Assembly (NCBI RefSeq): GCF_001578105.1
Contig: NZ_CP014275.1
Coordinates: 124,001 to 188,000 of the forward strand
Direction: 5' to 3'
DNA: 64,000 nucleotides
DNA from: Martelella sp. AD-3
GTDB taxonomy: Bacteria; Pseudomonadota; Alphaproteobacteria; Rhizobiales; Rhizobiaceae
How positions within the stretch are numbered: position 1 is the first letter of the stretch; each line of letters opens with the position of its first letter. Below are positions 44,587-53,513 of this stretch, piece after piece. Position numbers and translations under genes: made by a program. The notes beneath the pieces were generated by a model. That model was not told where the DNA came from and made no database searches. It was given only the letters and a program-made list of their open reading frames with translations.

Positions 44587-44960
44587 AACATGATTTCCTT
44601 AGATACCCGGCCCGCCGCGATCGCCGTGTCCTGCATCCGGTGCGGATGGCGTCCCCGGCCGGCGATGACGCCCGAGACTGCCAACCGAACCGGCGCAGCA
44701 GCGCAATACCGATACTTTTCGATATGATTTTTAGGCGGTCATGGTTAATTATCGGTTACGCAGCCATCGGCGCTCAATGCAACCGCCCTGTTCGCGCGCT
44801 GTCGCGGGCGCGAAACGGGTTCGCGGTCCGGCATCCCGCGCCTTTCGGCGGAAACGGCCGGCGAGACCCCTGTCAGCGTTGAGTTCGCCTCGTTTTTCGG
44901 TTACGGTTTTTGCTGCATGGCCTTGAGCGCAGGCTCGGGCGGGGGAGATGCGGGGATAGA
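44587..44960. other. Divergent promoter region of the wecB operon and the PAP2 gene
   Basis: About 375 bp without a gene. A+T-rich sequence around 44710-44765 (TTTTCGATATGATTTTTAGG and TGGTTAATTATCGG) is the likely promoter area. No repressor site could be assigned. Confidence 0.4.
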
Positions 44961-45779
44961 ATGACAGTGCCTTATCGCTGGTTCAGCCAGCGGCGGAAAG
45001 TGAAAGACCGGAGTTGGCCGTGCAATCACTGGCGCGGTTTCCTCGTCGGGACGTTGGGCATGGTTCTCGTTGCCTTCGCGATCCTCGACTATCCGGTCGG
45101 GGTCATGAGCAAGCAGCTTGACCCGCTCCTGCACCAGTACGGCAATCTGCTGACCGATTTCGGCAAGTCGGACTGGATCCTGATCGTCAGTTTCCTCGCC
45201 ATCGTCGTCGGTCTCGGCGCTGCCGGTACAGGCGACCGGCGCACGCGGGCCAAGGGCGTCTTCCTCGCCCAGGCCTCCAGTTTCGTCTTCGCGGCCATCG
45301 CCTTTTCCGGCATCGCCGTCGCCCTCATCAAGAACATGATCGGCCGCGCGCGCCCCAACATGCTCTATCATGAGATCGGCCCGTTCGCCTTCAGCCCGAT
45401 GCAGTTCGATGCTGATTTCGCCAGCTTCCCCTCGGGCCATTCGACCACGATCGCCGCGATCTTCACCTGCGCCGCCTTCTTCATGCCGCGCCACCGCGTG
45501 ATGTTCTTCAGCCTCGCCGTCATATTCGCCATGTGCCGCACGATTGTCGGCGCGCACTATCCGAGCGACGTCATCGCCGGGCTTGCCTTCGGCGCGTGGT
45601 GCACCTACCTCGTCGCGATCTTTTTCTCGCGTTATCGCCTGGTGTTCAGGATCGACGACGGCGGCTGGCCGGTGCCGCGCAACAGCATCAGGGCGCTTAA
45701 ACCGGCGTTCATGCAACACCGCCATCCACCCGCTTCCAGGCAAACAGACCTTGACTTGCGGGCGCAAAAGGGCCATTAG
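44961..45779 (+). CDS. PAP2 family membrane phosphatase
   Basis: This is a 272-residue protein with about six hydrophobic segments and the three PAP2 motifs: K124-x6-RP (KNMIGRARPN), PSGH (157-160) and R193-x5-H199-x3-D203 (RTIVGAHYPSD). Enzymes of this family dephosphorylate lipid phosphates such as undecaprenyl pyrophosphate, phosphatidate or lipid A. The start ATG at 44961 follows GGGGATAGA. It is divergent from the polysaccharide operon; a link in lipid-carrier recycling is possible but only positional. Confidence 0.9.
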   Translation: MTVPYRWFSQRRKVKDRSWPCNHWRGFLVGTLGMVLVAFAILDYPVGVMSKQLDPLLHQYGNLLTDFGKSDWILIVSFLAIVVGLGAAGTGDRRTRAKGVFLAQASSFVFAAIAFSGIAVALIKNMIGRARPNMLYHEIGPFAFSPMQFDADFASFPSGHSTTIAAIFTCAAFFMPRHRVMFFSLAVIFAMCRTIVGAHYPSDVIAGLAFGAWCTYLVAIFFSRYRLVFRIDDGGWPVPRNSIRALKPAFMQHRHPPASRQTDLDLRAQKGH

Positions 45780-46041
45780 CCTTCGCGGTTAAAGGACACG
45801 CATGGATGCTGCAGTCGATACGTCAAAGATCGGGCGATATCACCCTGGCGCTGGGCGCCGGCGGCGTTCATGCATCCGCAATTCTCACCGAAACGGCCAA
45901 GAAAACGACGACGAAAACCGTCTGACGTCTCTGGCCCTGCCGCTCTCTCCCCGGCCCGGCCGGGGACGGGAAGGCGCCGTCAAGGCCGCTCTTCCGCTCC
46001 CGCCCACCAGGAGGAGAGAAACGAAAGAGAGCTAAATCATC

Positions 46042-47073
46042 ATGGGTTTCAAGATTGCAGTCGCCGGCGCCACCGGCAATGTCGGGCGCGAAATGCTGTC
46101 CATCCTCGCAGAGCGCGGTTTCCCGGCCGATGAGGTCGTCGCGCTCGCTTCCAGCCGTTCCGTCGGCAAGGAAGTCTCCTTCGGCGACAAGACGCTGAAG
46201 GTAAAGAACCTGGAAAATTACGATTTCTCCGACACCGATATCTGCCTGATGTCGGCGGGCGGATCGATCTCGCAGAAGTGGTCGCCGAAGATCGGCGCCC
46301 AGGGCTGCGTCGTGATCGACAATTCGTCCGCCTGGCGTTACGACGCCGACGTGCCGCTGATCGTGCCGGAGGTCAATCCCGATGCCGTCGAGGGCTTTAC
46401 CAGGCGCAACATCATCGCCAATCCGAACTGCTCGACCGCCCAGCTCGTCGTCGCGCTGAAGCCGCTGCATGACGCGGCGACCATCAAGCGCGTCGTGGTC
46501 TCCACCTACCAGTCGGTCTCCGGCGCGGGCAAGGACGGCATGGACGAGCTGTTCAACCAGACCCGGGCCGTCTTCGTCGCCGATCCGATCGAGAACAGGA
46601 AGTTCACCAAGCGCATCGCCTTCAACGTCATTCCCCATATCGACGTCTTCATGGAGGACGGCTACACCAAGGAGGAATGGAAGGTTCTGGCCGAAACCAA
46701 GAAGATGCTGGACCCGAAGATCAAGGTTACCTGCACCGCCGTGCGCGTTCCGGTCTTCATCGGCCATGGCGAATCCGTGAACCTCGAATTCGAAAAGGAG
46801 ATCACGGCCGAGGAAGCCCGCGAGATTCTGCGCGAGGCGCCGGGTTGCCTTGTCGTCGACAAGCATGAGGATGGCGGATACGTCACCCCCGTCGAATGCG
46901 CCGGCGAGGACGTCACCTATATTTCCCGCATCCGCGAGGACGCGACCGTGGAAAACGGCCTGGCAATGTGGGTGGTCTCCGACAACCTGCGCAAGGGCGC
47001 GGCGCTGAATGCCGTCCAGATCGCCGAGCTTCTGGTGGCCCGCAACCTGGTCAAGCCGCGCGCGACCGCCTGA
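46042..47073 (+). CDS. asd: Aspartate-semialdehyde dehydrogenase
   Basis: Asd reduces aspartyl phosphate to the semialdehyde in the lysine, threonine, methionine and diaminopimelate pathways. It is 343 residues: GATGNVG (10-16) binds NADP, NPNCSTAQ holds the catalytic Cys130, and HGESVN and the C-terminal RKGAALNAVQIAELL are conserved. Start ATG at 46042. It stands alone and ends before a strong hairpin at 47103. The 260 bp upstream hold only small unlikely frames. Confidence 0.97.
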   Translation: MGFKIAVAGATGNVGREMLSILAERGFPADEVVALASSRSVGKEVSFGDKTLKVKNLENYDFSDTDICLMSAGGSISQKWSPKIGAQGCVVIDNSSAWRYDADVPLIVPEVNPDAVEGFTRRNIIANPNCSTAQLVVALKPLHDAATIKRVVVSTYQSVSGAGKDGMDELFNQTRAVFVADPIENRKFTKRIAFNVIPHIDVFMEDGYTKEEWKVLAETKKMLDPKIKVTCTAVRVPVFIGHGESVNLEFEKEITAEEAREILREAPGCLVVDKHEDGGYVTPVECAGEDVTYISRIREDATVENGLAMWVVSDNLRKGAALNAVQIAELLVARNLVKPRATA

Positions 47074-47102
47074 TCGGGCGGGAGAGTGCTGCAGTCTGCG
47101 AG

Positions 47103-47130
47103 ACGGCGTCGGGAGACCGGCGCCGTTTTC
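47103..47130 (+). terminator. Intrinsic terminator of asd
   Basis: ACGGCGTCGG at 47103-47112 pairs with CCGGCGCCGT at 47117-47126 around a GAGA tetraloop (one T-G pair), followed by TTTTC. It sits 30 bp after the asd stop. Confidence 0.85.
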
Positions 47131-47148
47131 CGTTCTGCCCTCTCCGCG

Positions 47149-48183
47149 CTACCGCGCCCGTCGCAGACGCGCGGAAAGCGCCTCGATATCCTCCAGCACC
47201 GCGCGGCGGACGGGCATGGGCCTGTTCGCGTTGCGCCGGCGGGCGGCATACCGTCTGGCAGACGGCAGGCGGGCGCCCGTATCGGTGATCCCTGCAAACA
47301 GGCCTTCCGCCCTTGCCGCGTTTTCGGCGACCGCAGAGCCGAGGAAGGAAGCCGGGTCGAAGGCCAGGATCAGTTCGCCATGCATGGGAACCACGCCCGC
47401 GCCTTCATCATGGGCAAGGGACTGCGCGCTTGTCATGTCGCCGATCAGCGGGCCGGCGAGAAGCTCGATCATGGCCGAAAGGGCCGAACCCTTGTGACCG
47501 CCGAAGGTCAGCATGGCGCCGTCGATGGCGGCCATCGGATCGGTCGTTGGCTCGCCCGCCGCATCGACCGCGACGCCCGCGGGCAGGGGCGAATTGGCGC
47601 GGCGGTGCAGCTCGAGATCGCCGCGGGCAATGGCCGAGGTGGCGAAGTCGAAGACGAAGGGGTCTTCGCCGGGGCGGGGCCAGCCGAAGGCGATCGGGTT
47701 GGTGCCGAAGGCGGGACGCGCGCCGCCGGCAGGCGCCACCCAGGCATGGCTTACCGTCATGGCGAGCGCAACGAGGCCCTTGTCCGCGATCGCCTCGATC
47801 TCCGGCCAGAGGGCGGAGAAGTGATAGCAATTGTTGATCGCCAGCGCAGCAAGCCCCGCCGTCCTTGCCTTTTCGACAAGATGCGGCAGGCCTGCCTCGA
47901 ACGCCGTCAGCGAGATGCCGCGGCGGGCATCGACGCGCACGATCGCCGGCGCCCGGTCATCGACCGCCGGCGTCGCCTTCGGGTCGACCTTGCCCCTTTC
48001 CGCAAGCTCGGCGCAGGAGAGCAGGCGGTAAAGCCCGTGGGAATGGCATTCGTCGCCCTGCGCAAGCACCGTTGACGCGGTGATGGCGCGCGCATGGTCG
48101 GGGCCATAGCCCGCAAGGCGCATCACCTCCTCGCCCAGTCTTGTTGCCGCCTCGCGCGTGATCGTGGTTTCGTCGCCGGACAT
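47149..48183 (-). CDS. Ldh/malate-dehydrogenase family oxidoreductase
   Basis: This is a 344-residue NAD(P)H-dependent oxidoreductase of the L-sulfolactate/ureidoglycolate/piperideine-carboxylate reductase family. ALAINNCYHFSAL, VAPAGGARPAFGTNPIAFGWP and FDFATSAIARGDLELH are the family blocks, and GGHKGSALSAMIELLAG is near the C-terminus. The substrate cannot be chosen from sequence alone. Of two adjacent ATG codons the second (48181-48183) has the better spacing from AAGGAG. Convergent with asd. Confidence 0.9.
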   Translation of the reverse strand: MSGDETTITREAATRLGEEVMRLAGYGPDHARAITASTVLAQGDECHSHGLYRLLSCAELAERGKVDPKATPAVDDRAPAIVRVDARRGISLTAFEAGLPHLVEKARTAGLAALAINNCYHFSALWPEIEAIADKGLVALAMTVSHAWVAPAGGARPAFGTNPIAFGWPRPGEDPFVFDFATSAIARGDLELHRRANSPLPAGVAVDAAGEPTTDPMAAIDGAMLTFGGHKGSALSAMIELLAGPLIGDMTSAQSLAHDEGAGVVPMHGELILAFDPASFLGSAVAENAARAEGLFAGITDTGARLPSARRYAARRRNANRPMPVRRAVLEDIEALSARLRRAR

Positions 48184-48296
48184 CATGCTCCTTTCGCCGG
48201 TTTGGGTTGCGGATGCCGGCGTGCCTGACGGCCAGATCGAACGGATCTCGCCCAGCGGGTGGATTTTCGGCAGGCTGCCGAGCGCGACAAGCTTAC

Positions 48297-48398
48297 AGCA
48301 TCGGCCCGAAAATCGGAATCGATTTTCGGAAAGCACGATGCGTAGCTTCAATAGGTTAGAGCGTCCTTTGTGCATCCGAATGGATGCACGGCGCTCTA
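48297..48398. repeat. Palindromic intergenic repeat, copy A
   Basis: It begins AGCATCGGCCCGAAAATCGG and ends GGCGCTCTA. It contains CCGAAAATCGG...GATTTTCGG and the perfect hairpin GTGCATCCGAATGGATGCAC. It is a direct repeat of 48836-48940. Confidence 0.85.
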
Positions 48399-48835
48399 GG
48401 CAGGCGGCAGGCGCGCCGCAAGGCGAAACACCTGCGGGCCGCCCGGAAGGGAACGATCGCGCGGGGCCGGATCCGGCGTCCGCAGAGAAAATGTTTGACC
48501 ATCAGGTAAAATTTTTATAAACTTATGATTGCAACCTCGGCGAAGGCGGGTGATCTGGTATTCATCCGGCTCCGGAAAGCCGGGAGCGCGGCAGATGCCG
48601 ATACGGGCATGCTGCCCGCGCCTGCGAGGCGACTGGAAGTGCGAGGAAACGCCCGGTTTCCCTGTGCCCTCGCCTTCCGAAGGCAGGCTTGAGATGAGCA
48701 AACCTCGTATCGTTGCCGATCATGGTTCGGCCTACAACGTCCTTGGTGATCTTTCCCTCGTTTTTCCCGCAAGTTGTGGTAACGCCCGGTTTACCAGGAC
48801 GCGTTCAACCAGAAGACCGAATACCGATTTTCCCT

Positions 48836-48940
48836 AGCGCACCGGCCCGAAAATCGGACTCGATTTTCGGAAAAGCACGATGCGCCGATTGGATAGGTCA
48901 GAGCATCCTTTGTGCGTCCGAATGGACGCACGGCGCTCTT
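48836..48940. repeat. Palindromic intergenic repeat, copy B
   Basis: Same order as copy A with scattered changes. Its hairpin reads GTGCGTCCGAATGGACGCAC, so both arms have changed together and pairing is kept. Confidence 0.85.
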
Positions 48941-49318
48941 GCGCGCCGCGGCGCGCGCGGGCAGCCTCCACGGGTCCTTGAGGCCCTCGTCGGCGACGGC
49001 CAAGCCGAAACCCCCAGCAACCGGCCTGGGCGGTCACCCGCAGCGCAGCCGGTCGCCGCGCTTGCCGGCCATTCCGCATAACCGCGAAACGGCGAATTGA
49101 AAATCCGGCGGCGCCTTGAAGAGCGCTTTCGGGGGCGGGCTTCTGCGATCGCCCGCCAGGCACGCGGAAAAGACCGCGCGCCCTCTGGAGACCGCAGGGG
49201 GACAGGGCCTCGTTCCCTGGAGAATAACCGCCCGCATCTCCCCGGAAGCTGGAAAAGGGGCTGGATGCAAAAACGGAACAAGATAGCCGATCCCCGGCGG
49301 GATCTGGAGGATATGAAG

Positions 49319-51955
49319 ATGAGAAACCAGTTCTGGACCGATATCCTTGGCGAAGACCAGACAAAGACGACCCAAGGCAAGGGCAAGACCCAAAACCCGG
49401 CGTTGATCGGCGATGCCGAAAGCAATGCCTCCGGCGCGCGATCTCATGACGGCTGGCAGCATCATGCCGACGACCGTTTCGTCGCCGGTCCGTCGGCGCT
49501 TGCGACAGACGCGGGCGCCAACGGGGAAAAGGCCGGCCATGACCGGCTTATCCCCGTCGAGGGGCTGGAATTTGCCGCGCAACCCGACGCGTTTACCTTC
49601 GAGGACAGCGCGCGCACTGCGTTCCATGCCGTCACCGACGATCCGGCGCTTGACGTGTCCGCCGACCCTTTGGCGCCCGCGGCCTATGCCGGCGCTCAGG
49701 CCTATTCAAACGGTGAAATCTATTTCCCAGGCGGCGGCATCACTGTCACGGCAGCTGACAGCGGAAGTAGGTTCCCGGACGCCGCAAATATCATCAGATT
49801 TGATAGGGCTAGTCAGTCTGTTTCGGTGTGGGTCGACGCTGCTTGGTCTGGACAAAGCTATCATTATGTGAACGGGCAGCCACGTTGGTTTGATGATGCC
49901 TTGATGAAATATAGTGCTCCTGCGATGGACGGGTGCGGTCCGTACTTCTATTCTCAGGTAGGCGATATACATTACGACAAAGACACCATGTATGGCGCGA
50001 AAATGTATTTCGGAGGCCTGAAGGATTACCTGGAAATAAAGGACGGCGATACGACAGTCGGGATTTTTGCGCATATGGGCGGAGGCGATGACGAACTGCA
50101 CTGTGAAAATGCCGATGCAATGCCATTCGCCTACTTCAATCTCGGTGAAGGAAACGATACCGCAGTTATAACAGGCACGGCAACAGACAGCAGTAGATCC
50201 GGCGATCCTCTTTTGACCAATGTCGTCATCCACGGCGGAGGCGGTAATGACCGGATTTCCTATGAAAACGGCGGAAATGCTTTCATCTATGGCGATGAGG
50301 GAGACGATGTTTTTGCCTTCTCATTCGGGGACTGCAAACGATCCGGCATTGCTGATGTCTGGGGGGGCGACGGGCGTGACGTCTTCATTTCCCAGCAATT
50401 GATTGGCGAAGATTTCCTGCTGAATCCAAAACAGCCGATCAATTTTCAGTGGTGGGCTGTCACATTGGGGTACGCGATCCAGGATTTCATAGGCGCTATA
50501 CCCCTGAAGCCGGTGGGGCCTAAGTTTGAAGCACCAGCGCTCAATGTTTTGACGATGTGGATGCGGCAGGCACTCCGTATCGGCGAATTGATAAACAACG
50601 GCGGACATGCGGGCGAAGACAAATACAGCAAGCTTGATACCCTGACCTATCTTCGGATCAATGATTTTGATCCGAGAGAAGACCTGTTTACGCAAAGGTT
50701 CGAGAACCAGATGTCCCATAATACGATCGGGAGCCTGTCTGTCGAAGGCGGCATGCTTCACGTCCGTGATTCCACAAACAGGGAAATTGCGAAAATCATA
50801 CTCGACAGTGGGGTTGCTGCAGATCTCAAGAGCATCGCTTCGGCGCATGGGGAGGATACTTGTACGAGTGTAGAATCGTATCTTGAACAGGCCATACTCG
50901 AATCGATCCGTTGCTCAAGTATCGCTTACTTGATGGAAGGCAATGATATTAAGGCTTGTATCAATACAGACGGTGTTTTGAGTTACAACCATTTCCAATC
51001 GATGGGTTACGATGTCGCGTCTATATACAGCAAGTTCGGTTTGTACGATGATTGGATGAACCTGAAAAAGGGGATGCAGCAAGGCGACACCCTGATAAAT
51101 TTTGGCGCGCTCGGCGCTGTCCAGGGTGGAGCGGGGTTCGTCGGCCCCGATGGACACAGATATTACGTTGCGGTTGGTTCGAACAATGGCGATCTGATTT
51201 ACGGCAGCGTGAACTCTGATTGGAACGATGATGGGGCCGAGGGCTGCAGGGCGGAGCAAACGGATACCCGCTCCACCTTGTTGAGCGATATTTTTGGCCT
51301 TGGCGGAGATGACATCATTCTGGGCACCAGCTGGGTTGATCACATCTATGGCGGTGAGGGGAATGATCAGATCAATGGCGGCGGCGCTAATGACGTCATT
51401 TATGGCGATGAGGGCAATGACATCATCTATGGCGGTGACGGCAACGACACCATCTACGGCGGCGGTACGAAGGGAGCGGACAGCCTGAACTCTGGCTGGC
51501 CCGCCTTTGACTGTGACACCATCTACGGCGGCGCCGGAGACGACGTCATCTATGGCGACGCGGGGTATTGCTTCAACGATTGGGATTTTTGCAACGACAC
51601 GATCTATGGCGGTCTGGGAAATGACACGATCAATGGCGGTATGGGAAATGACATGATCAATGGCGGCGCAGGCAATGACAAACTCAGCGGCAGCGTCGGA
51701 AATGACACGTTCGTCTTTGACGCATTTTTCGGCCACGACACGATCTTTGATTTTCAGAGGGGACTAGACAAGATCGACCTGAGCCAGGTTGCCGAGCTCG
51801 ACAGCTGGAGCGAGTTGGTGAACCATCTCGGTTACGACACCGACGTCGAGGGCCTCGGCTATTGCGCGGTGATCACGGATGGCAGCGGAAACGAGATCGA
51901 TATCGCGCTTGCCGCCGGCCAGCACCTCGCCGCAAGCGATTTCATCTTCGCCTGA
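49319..51955 (+). CDS. Large RTX (hemolysin-type calcium-binding repeat) protein, probable type I secretion substrate
   Basis: This is an 878-residue protein without a signal peptide. The nonapeptide repeats GGxGNDxIY form a block from about residue 660 to 800, with a shorter one near 305-340, and would bind calcium outside the cell. The end (FDFQRGLDKIDLSQV...ASDFIFA) looks like a type I secretion signal. The middle has no recognised enzymatic domain. At least eleven cysteines occur (such as YCFNDWDFCND), unusual for RTX proteins. From about 49750 to 51750 the DNA is clearly A+T-richer than its neighbours, hinting at transfer. The start ATG at 49319 has GGAGG eight bases upstream. It faces the ABC/HlyD secretion genes. 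Confidence 0.88.
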   Translation: MRNQFWTDILGEDQTKTTQGKGKTQNPALIGDAESNASGARSHDGWQHHADDRFVAGPSALATDAGANGEKAGHDRLIPVEGLEFAAQPDAFTFEDSARTAFHAVTDDPALDVSADPLAPAAYAGAQAYSNGEIYFPGGGITVTAADSGSRFPDAANIIRFDRASQSVSVWVDAAWSGQSYHYVNGQPRWFDDALMKYSAPAMDGCGPYFYSQVGDIHYDKDTMYGAKMYFGGLKDYLEIKDGDTTVGIFAHMGGGDDELHCENADAMPFAYFNLGEGNDTAVITGTATDSSRSGDPLLTNVVIHGGGGNDRISYENGGNAFIYGDEGDDVFAFSFGDCKRSGIADVWGGDGRDVFISQQLIGEDFLLNPKQPINFQWWAVTLGYAIQDFIGAIPLKPVGPKFEAPALNVLTMWMRQALRIGELINNGGHAGEDKYSKLDTLTYLRINDFDPREDLFTQRFENQMSHNTIGSLSVEGGMLHVRDSTNREIAKIILDSGVAADLKSIASAHGEDTCTSVESYLEQAILESIRCSSIAYLMEGNDIKACINTDGVLSYNHFQSMGYDVASIYSKFGLYDDWMNLKKGMQQGDTLINFGALGAVQGGAGFVGPDGHRYYVAVGSNNGDLIYGSVNSDWNDDGAEGCRAEQTDTRSTLLSDIFGLGGDDIILGTSWVDHIYGGEGNDQINGGGANDVIYGDEGNDIIYGGDGNDTIYGGGTKGADSLNSGWPAFDCDTIYGGAGDDVIYGDAGYCFNDWDFCNDTIYGGLGNDTINGGMGNDMINGGAGNDKLSGSVGNDTFVFDAFFGHDTIFDFQRGLDKIDLSQVAELDSWSELVNHLGYDTDVEGLGYCAVITDGSGNEIDIALAAGQHLAASDFIFA

Positions 51956-51978
51956 TGGGCGGAGAAACCTGATAATGG

Positions 51979-52011
51979 CGGCGCGGACCGGCCTTCGGTC
52001 CGCGCCGTTTT
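51979..52011 (+). terminator. Strong intrinsic terminator after the RTX gene
   Basis: CGGCGCGGACCG at 51979-51990 pairs perfectly with CGGTCCGCGCCG at 51996-52007 and is followed by TTTT. It lies in the 260-bp convergent gap. Confidence 0.88.
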
Positions 52012-52216
52012 GCATGATACGGGGATGGCGGCGGCGTTCACCCGTCAGGCATCACCGCCGATGTCCCGGCTTCGGCGGCCGGGCGGGCGCTTTCGAACCG
52101 CCTCGCGTCAGGTCCGCGCCGGAGCGCGCCGGCGGTCACATGGCGGTTTCGGCTGATCTTCCCTCGAAGTATCGACGTCTGAGGGGCGGCGGCAATCGGT
52201 CTTCGGGGAACCGCGT

Positions 52217-53512
52217 TCAGTCCTCGCGGAAGGCCATATCGAAATAGTCGGTCATCGGCTTCAGCAGGTAGGAGACCGGGCTGCGGGCGCCGGTCCGGAT
52301 GAAGGCCGTGACCGGCATTCCCGGCTTGATGCCGAGCGTTGCGGCCGCCTCTTCGGAGGCCGGGTCGAGCGCGACCTCCACCCGGAAATAGGGCGTGCCG
52401 GTCTTTTCTTCCGTCAGGACGTCCGCGGAAACGGTCCGCACGGTGCCGAAAAGCTCCGGAGTCGACCGGCTGTTGAAATTCGGAAACTTGACCTGCGTTT
52501 CCTGTCCGGCAGCGATCCGGTCGATTTCGGCGGGCGGGACCCGAAGCGCCAGAATGGCCGGCTCATCGTCCGCGGCGATGGCGGCAATCTCGGCGCCCGG
52601 CTGGATGACGCCGCCAATGGTGAACACTTTCAGGTCATACACCGTTCCGTCCATTGGCGCGCGCAGCGAAAGCCTGCCATATTCCTTCTCGACGACATTC
52701 AGTTTCTCTTCCAATTGCGCGAGCTGCGGCTGCGTCTCGGCATATTCCTGCTGTGCGGCAAGGCGTGCATCGGTCTTCACCTTGAGCAACTGCACGGCGT
52801 AGCCGGCGAGCTTCCCGTTGACTTCCGCGATCTCGGCCTTCAGATCGGCGATCTCGGCTTCGATCGTGGCCGCCTCGTGCTTCATGCTGGAAACGCTGTT
52901 CATCTGGGCCAGACCGCGATCAAGCAGCCCCTGGTAGCGGCCGATCTCCTGCTCATCGATGGCAAGGGCCTTCTCGAATGCGGCGATCTGTTCGCGGTCG
53001 GCGGCGATGACGGCTTCGGCCTGCGTCTGCTGTTCTGCAAGCTGTCGCTCCATCAGGGCGTTGGATTCCGCCTGGACATCGAACACTTTCCGTTCGTCCT
53101 CCAGCACGGATTGGTAATCCGGATTGGCCCTCGCCCCGGCGACGAGACCGGGAGAGAAGGCGAGTGCGCCCGCGCTCTGCACCTGCGCGCGCGCCCGCTC
53201 CAGCCTGGCCCTGGCCTCGAAGATCTGGCGGGAGAGGATCTTCCGCTGGCCGTTGAGCTCGCTGTCATCGAGGCGGACAAGCTGCTGGCCGGCCTTGACT
53301 GCCTCGCCGTCGCGCACGTCGATCTCGGCGACAATGCCGCCATACTGGTGCTGGATGACCTGGCGGCGCGCCTGCGCCTCGACCTGCCCCGCGGCGATAA
53401 CGGCGCCGTTGATGTTCATCGTGATCCCCCAGACGGCAATGCCGCCGAGACCGAGCGCGAGCGCGACGAAACCCGTGACGAGGAATTTTTTCGGTGACAA
53501 TCTGTCGGACAT
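52217..53512 (-). CDS. HlyD family type I secretion adaptor protein
   Basis: This is a 431-residue membrane fusion protein of PrtE/HlyD type. A single N-terminal membrane helix (FVALALGLGGIAVWGI) is followed by a lipoyl half (HQYGGIVAEIDVRDGEAVKAGQQLVRLD), a long coiled coil, then the second lipoyl half (LRAPMDGTVYDLKVFT) and a beta-barrel with PGMPVTAFI. It links the ABC transporter to a TolC-type outer channel. The start ATG at 53510-53512 is 1 bp after the ABC gene's stop with GGAGG upstream. No tolC gene is nearby. Confidence 0.93.
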   Translation of the reverse strand: MSDRLSPKKFLVTGFVALALGLGGIAVWGITMNINGAVIAAGQVEAQARRQVIQHQYGGIVAEIDVRDGEAVKAGQQLVRLDDSELNGQRKILSRQIFEARARLERARAQVQSAGALAFSPGLVAGARANPDYQSVLEDERKVFDVQAESNALMERQLAEQQTQAEAVIAADREQIAAFEKALAIDEQEIGRYQGLLDRGLAQMNSVSSMKHEAATIEAEIADLKAEIAEVNGKLAGYAVQLLKVKTDARLAAQQEYAETQPQLAQLEEKLNVVEKEYGRLSLRAPMDGTVYDLKVFTIGGVIQPGAEIAAIAADDEPAILALRVPPAEIDRIAAGQETQVKFPNFNSRSTPELFGTVRTVSADVLTEEKTGTPYFRVEVALDPASEEAAATLGIKPGMPVTAFIRTGARSPVSYLLKPMTDYFDMAFRED

Positions 53513-53513
53513 C

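Larger units (their letters stand above)
48184..49318. other. Long intergenic region ahead of the RTX gene, with two repeat copies
   Basis: About 1.1 kb without a convincing gene. It holds two direct repeat copies (48297-48398 and 48836-48940), an A+T-rich patch near 48500-48530 (AAAATTTTTATAAACTTATG), and short open frames lacking ribosome sites or bias. The RTX promoter must lie in its right part. Confidence 0.6.

Noticed and set aside
45802..46035. Small open frame before asd
   Set aside because: The translation is Arg/Pro-rich and shadow-like, with no family resemblance.
48529..48837. Short open frame between the two repeat copies
   Set aside because: It has no ribosome site or recognisable protein sequence and starts and ends within repeat-associated DNA.
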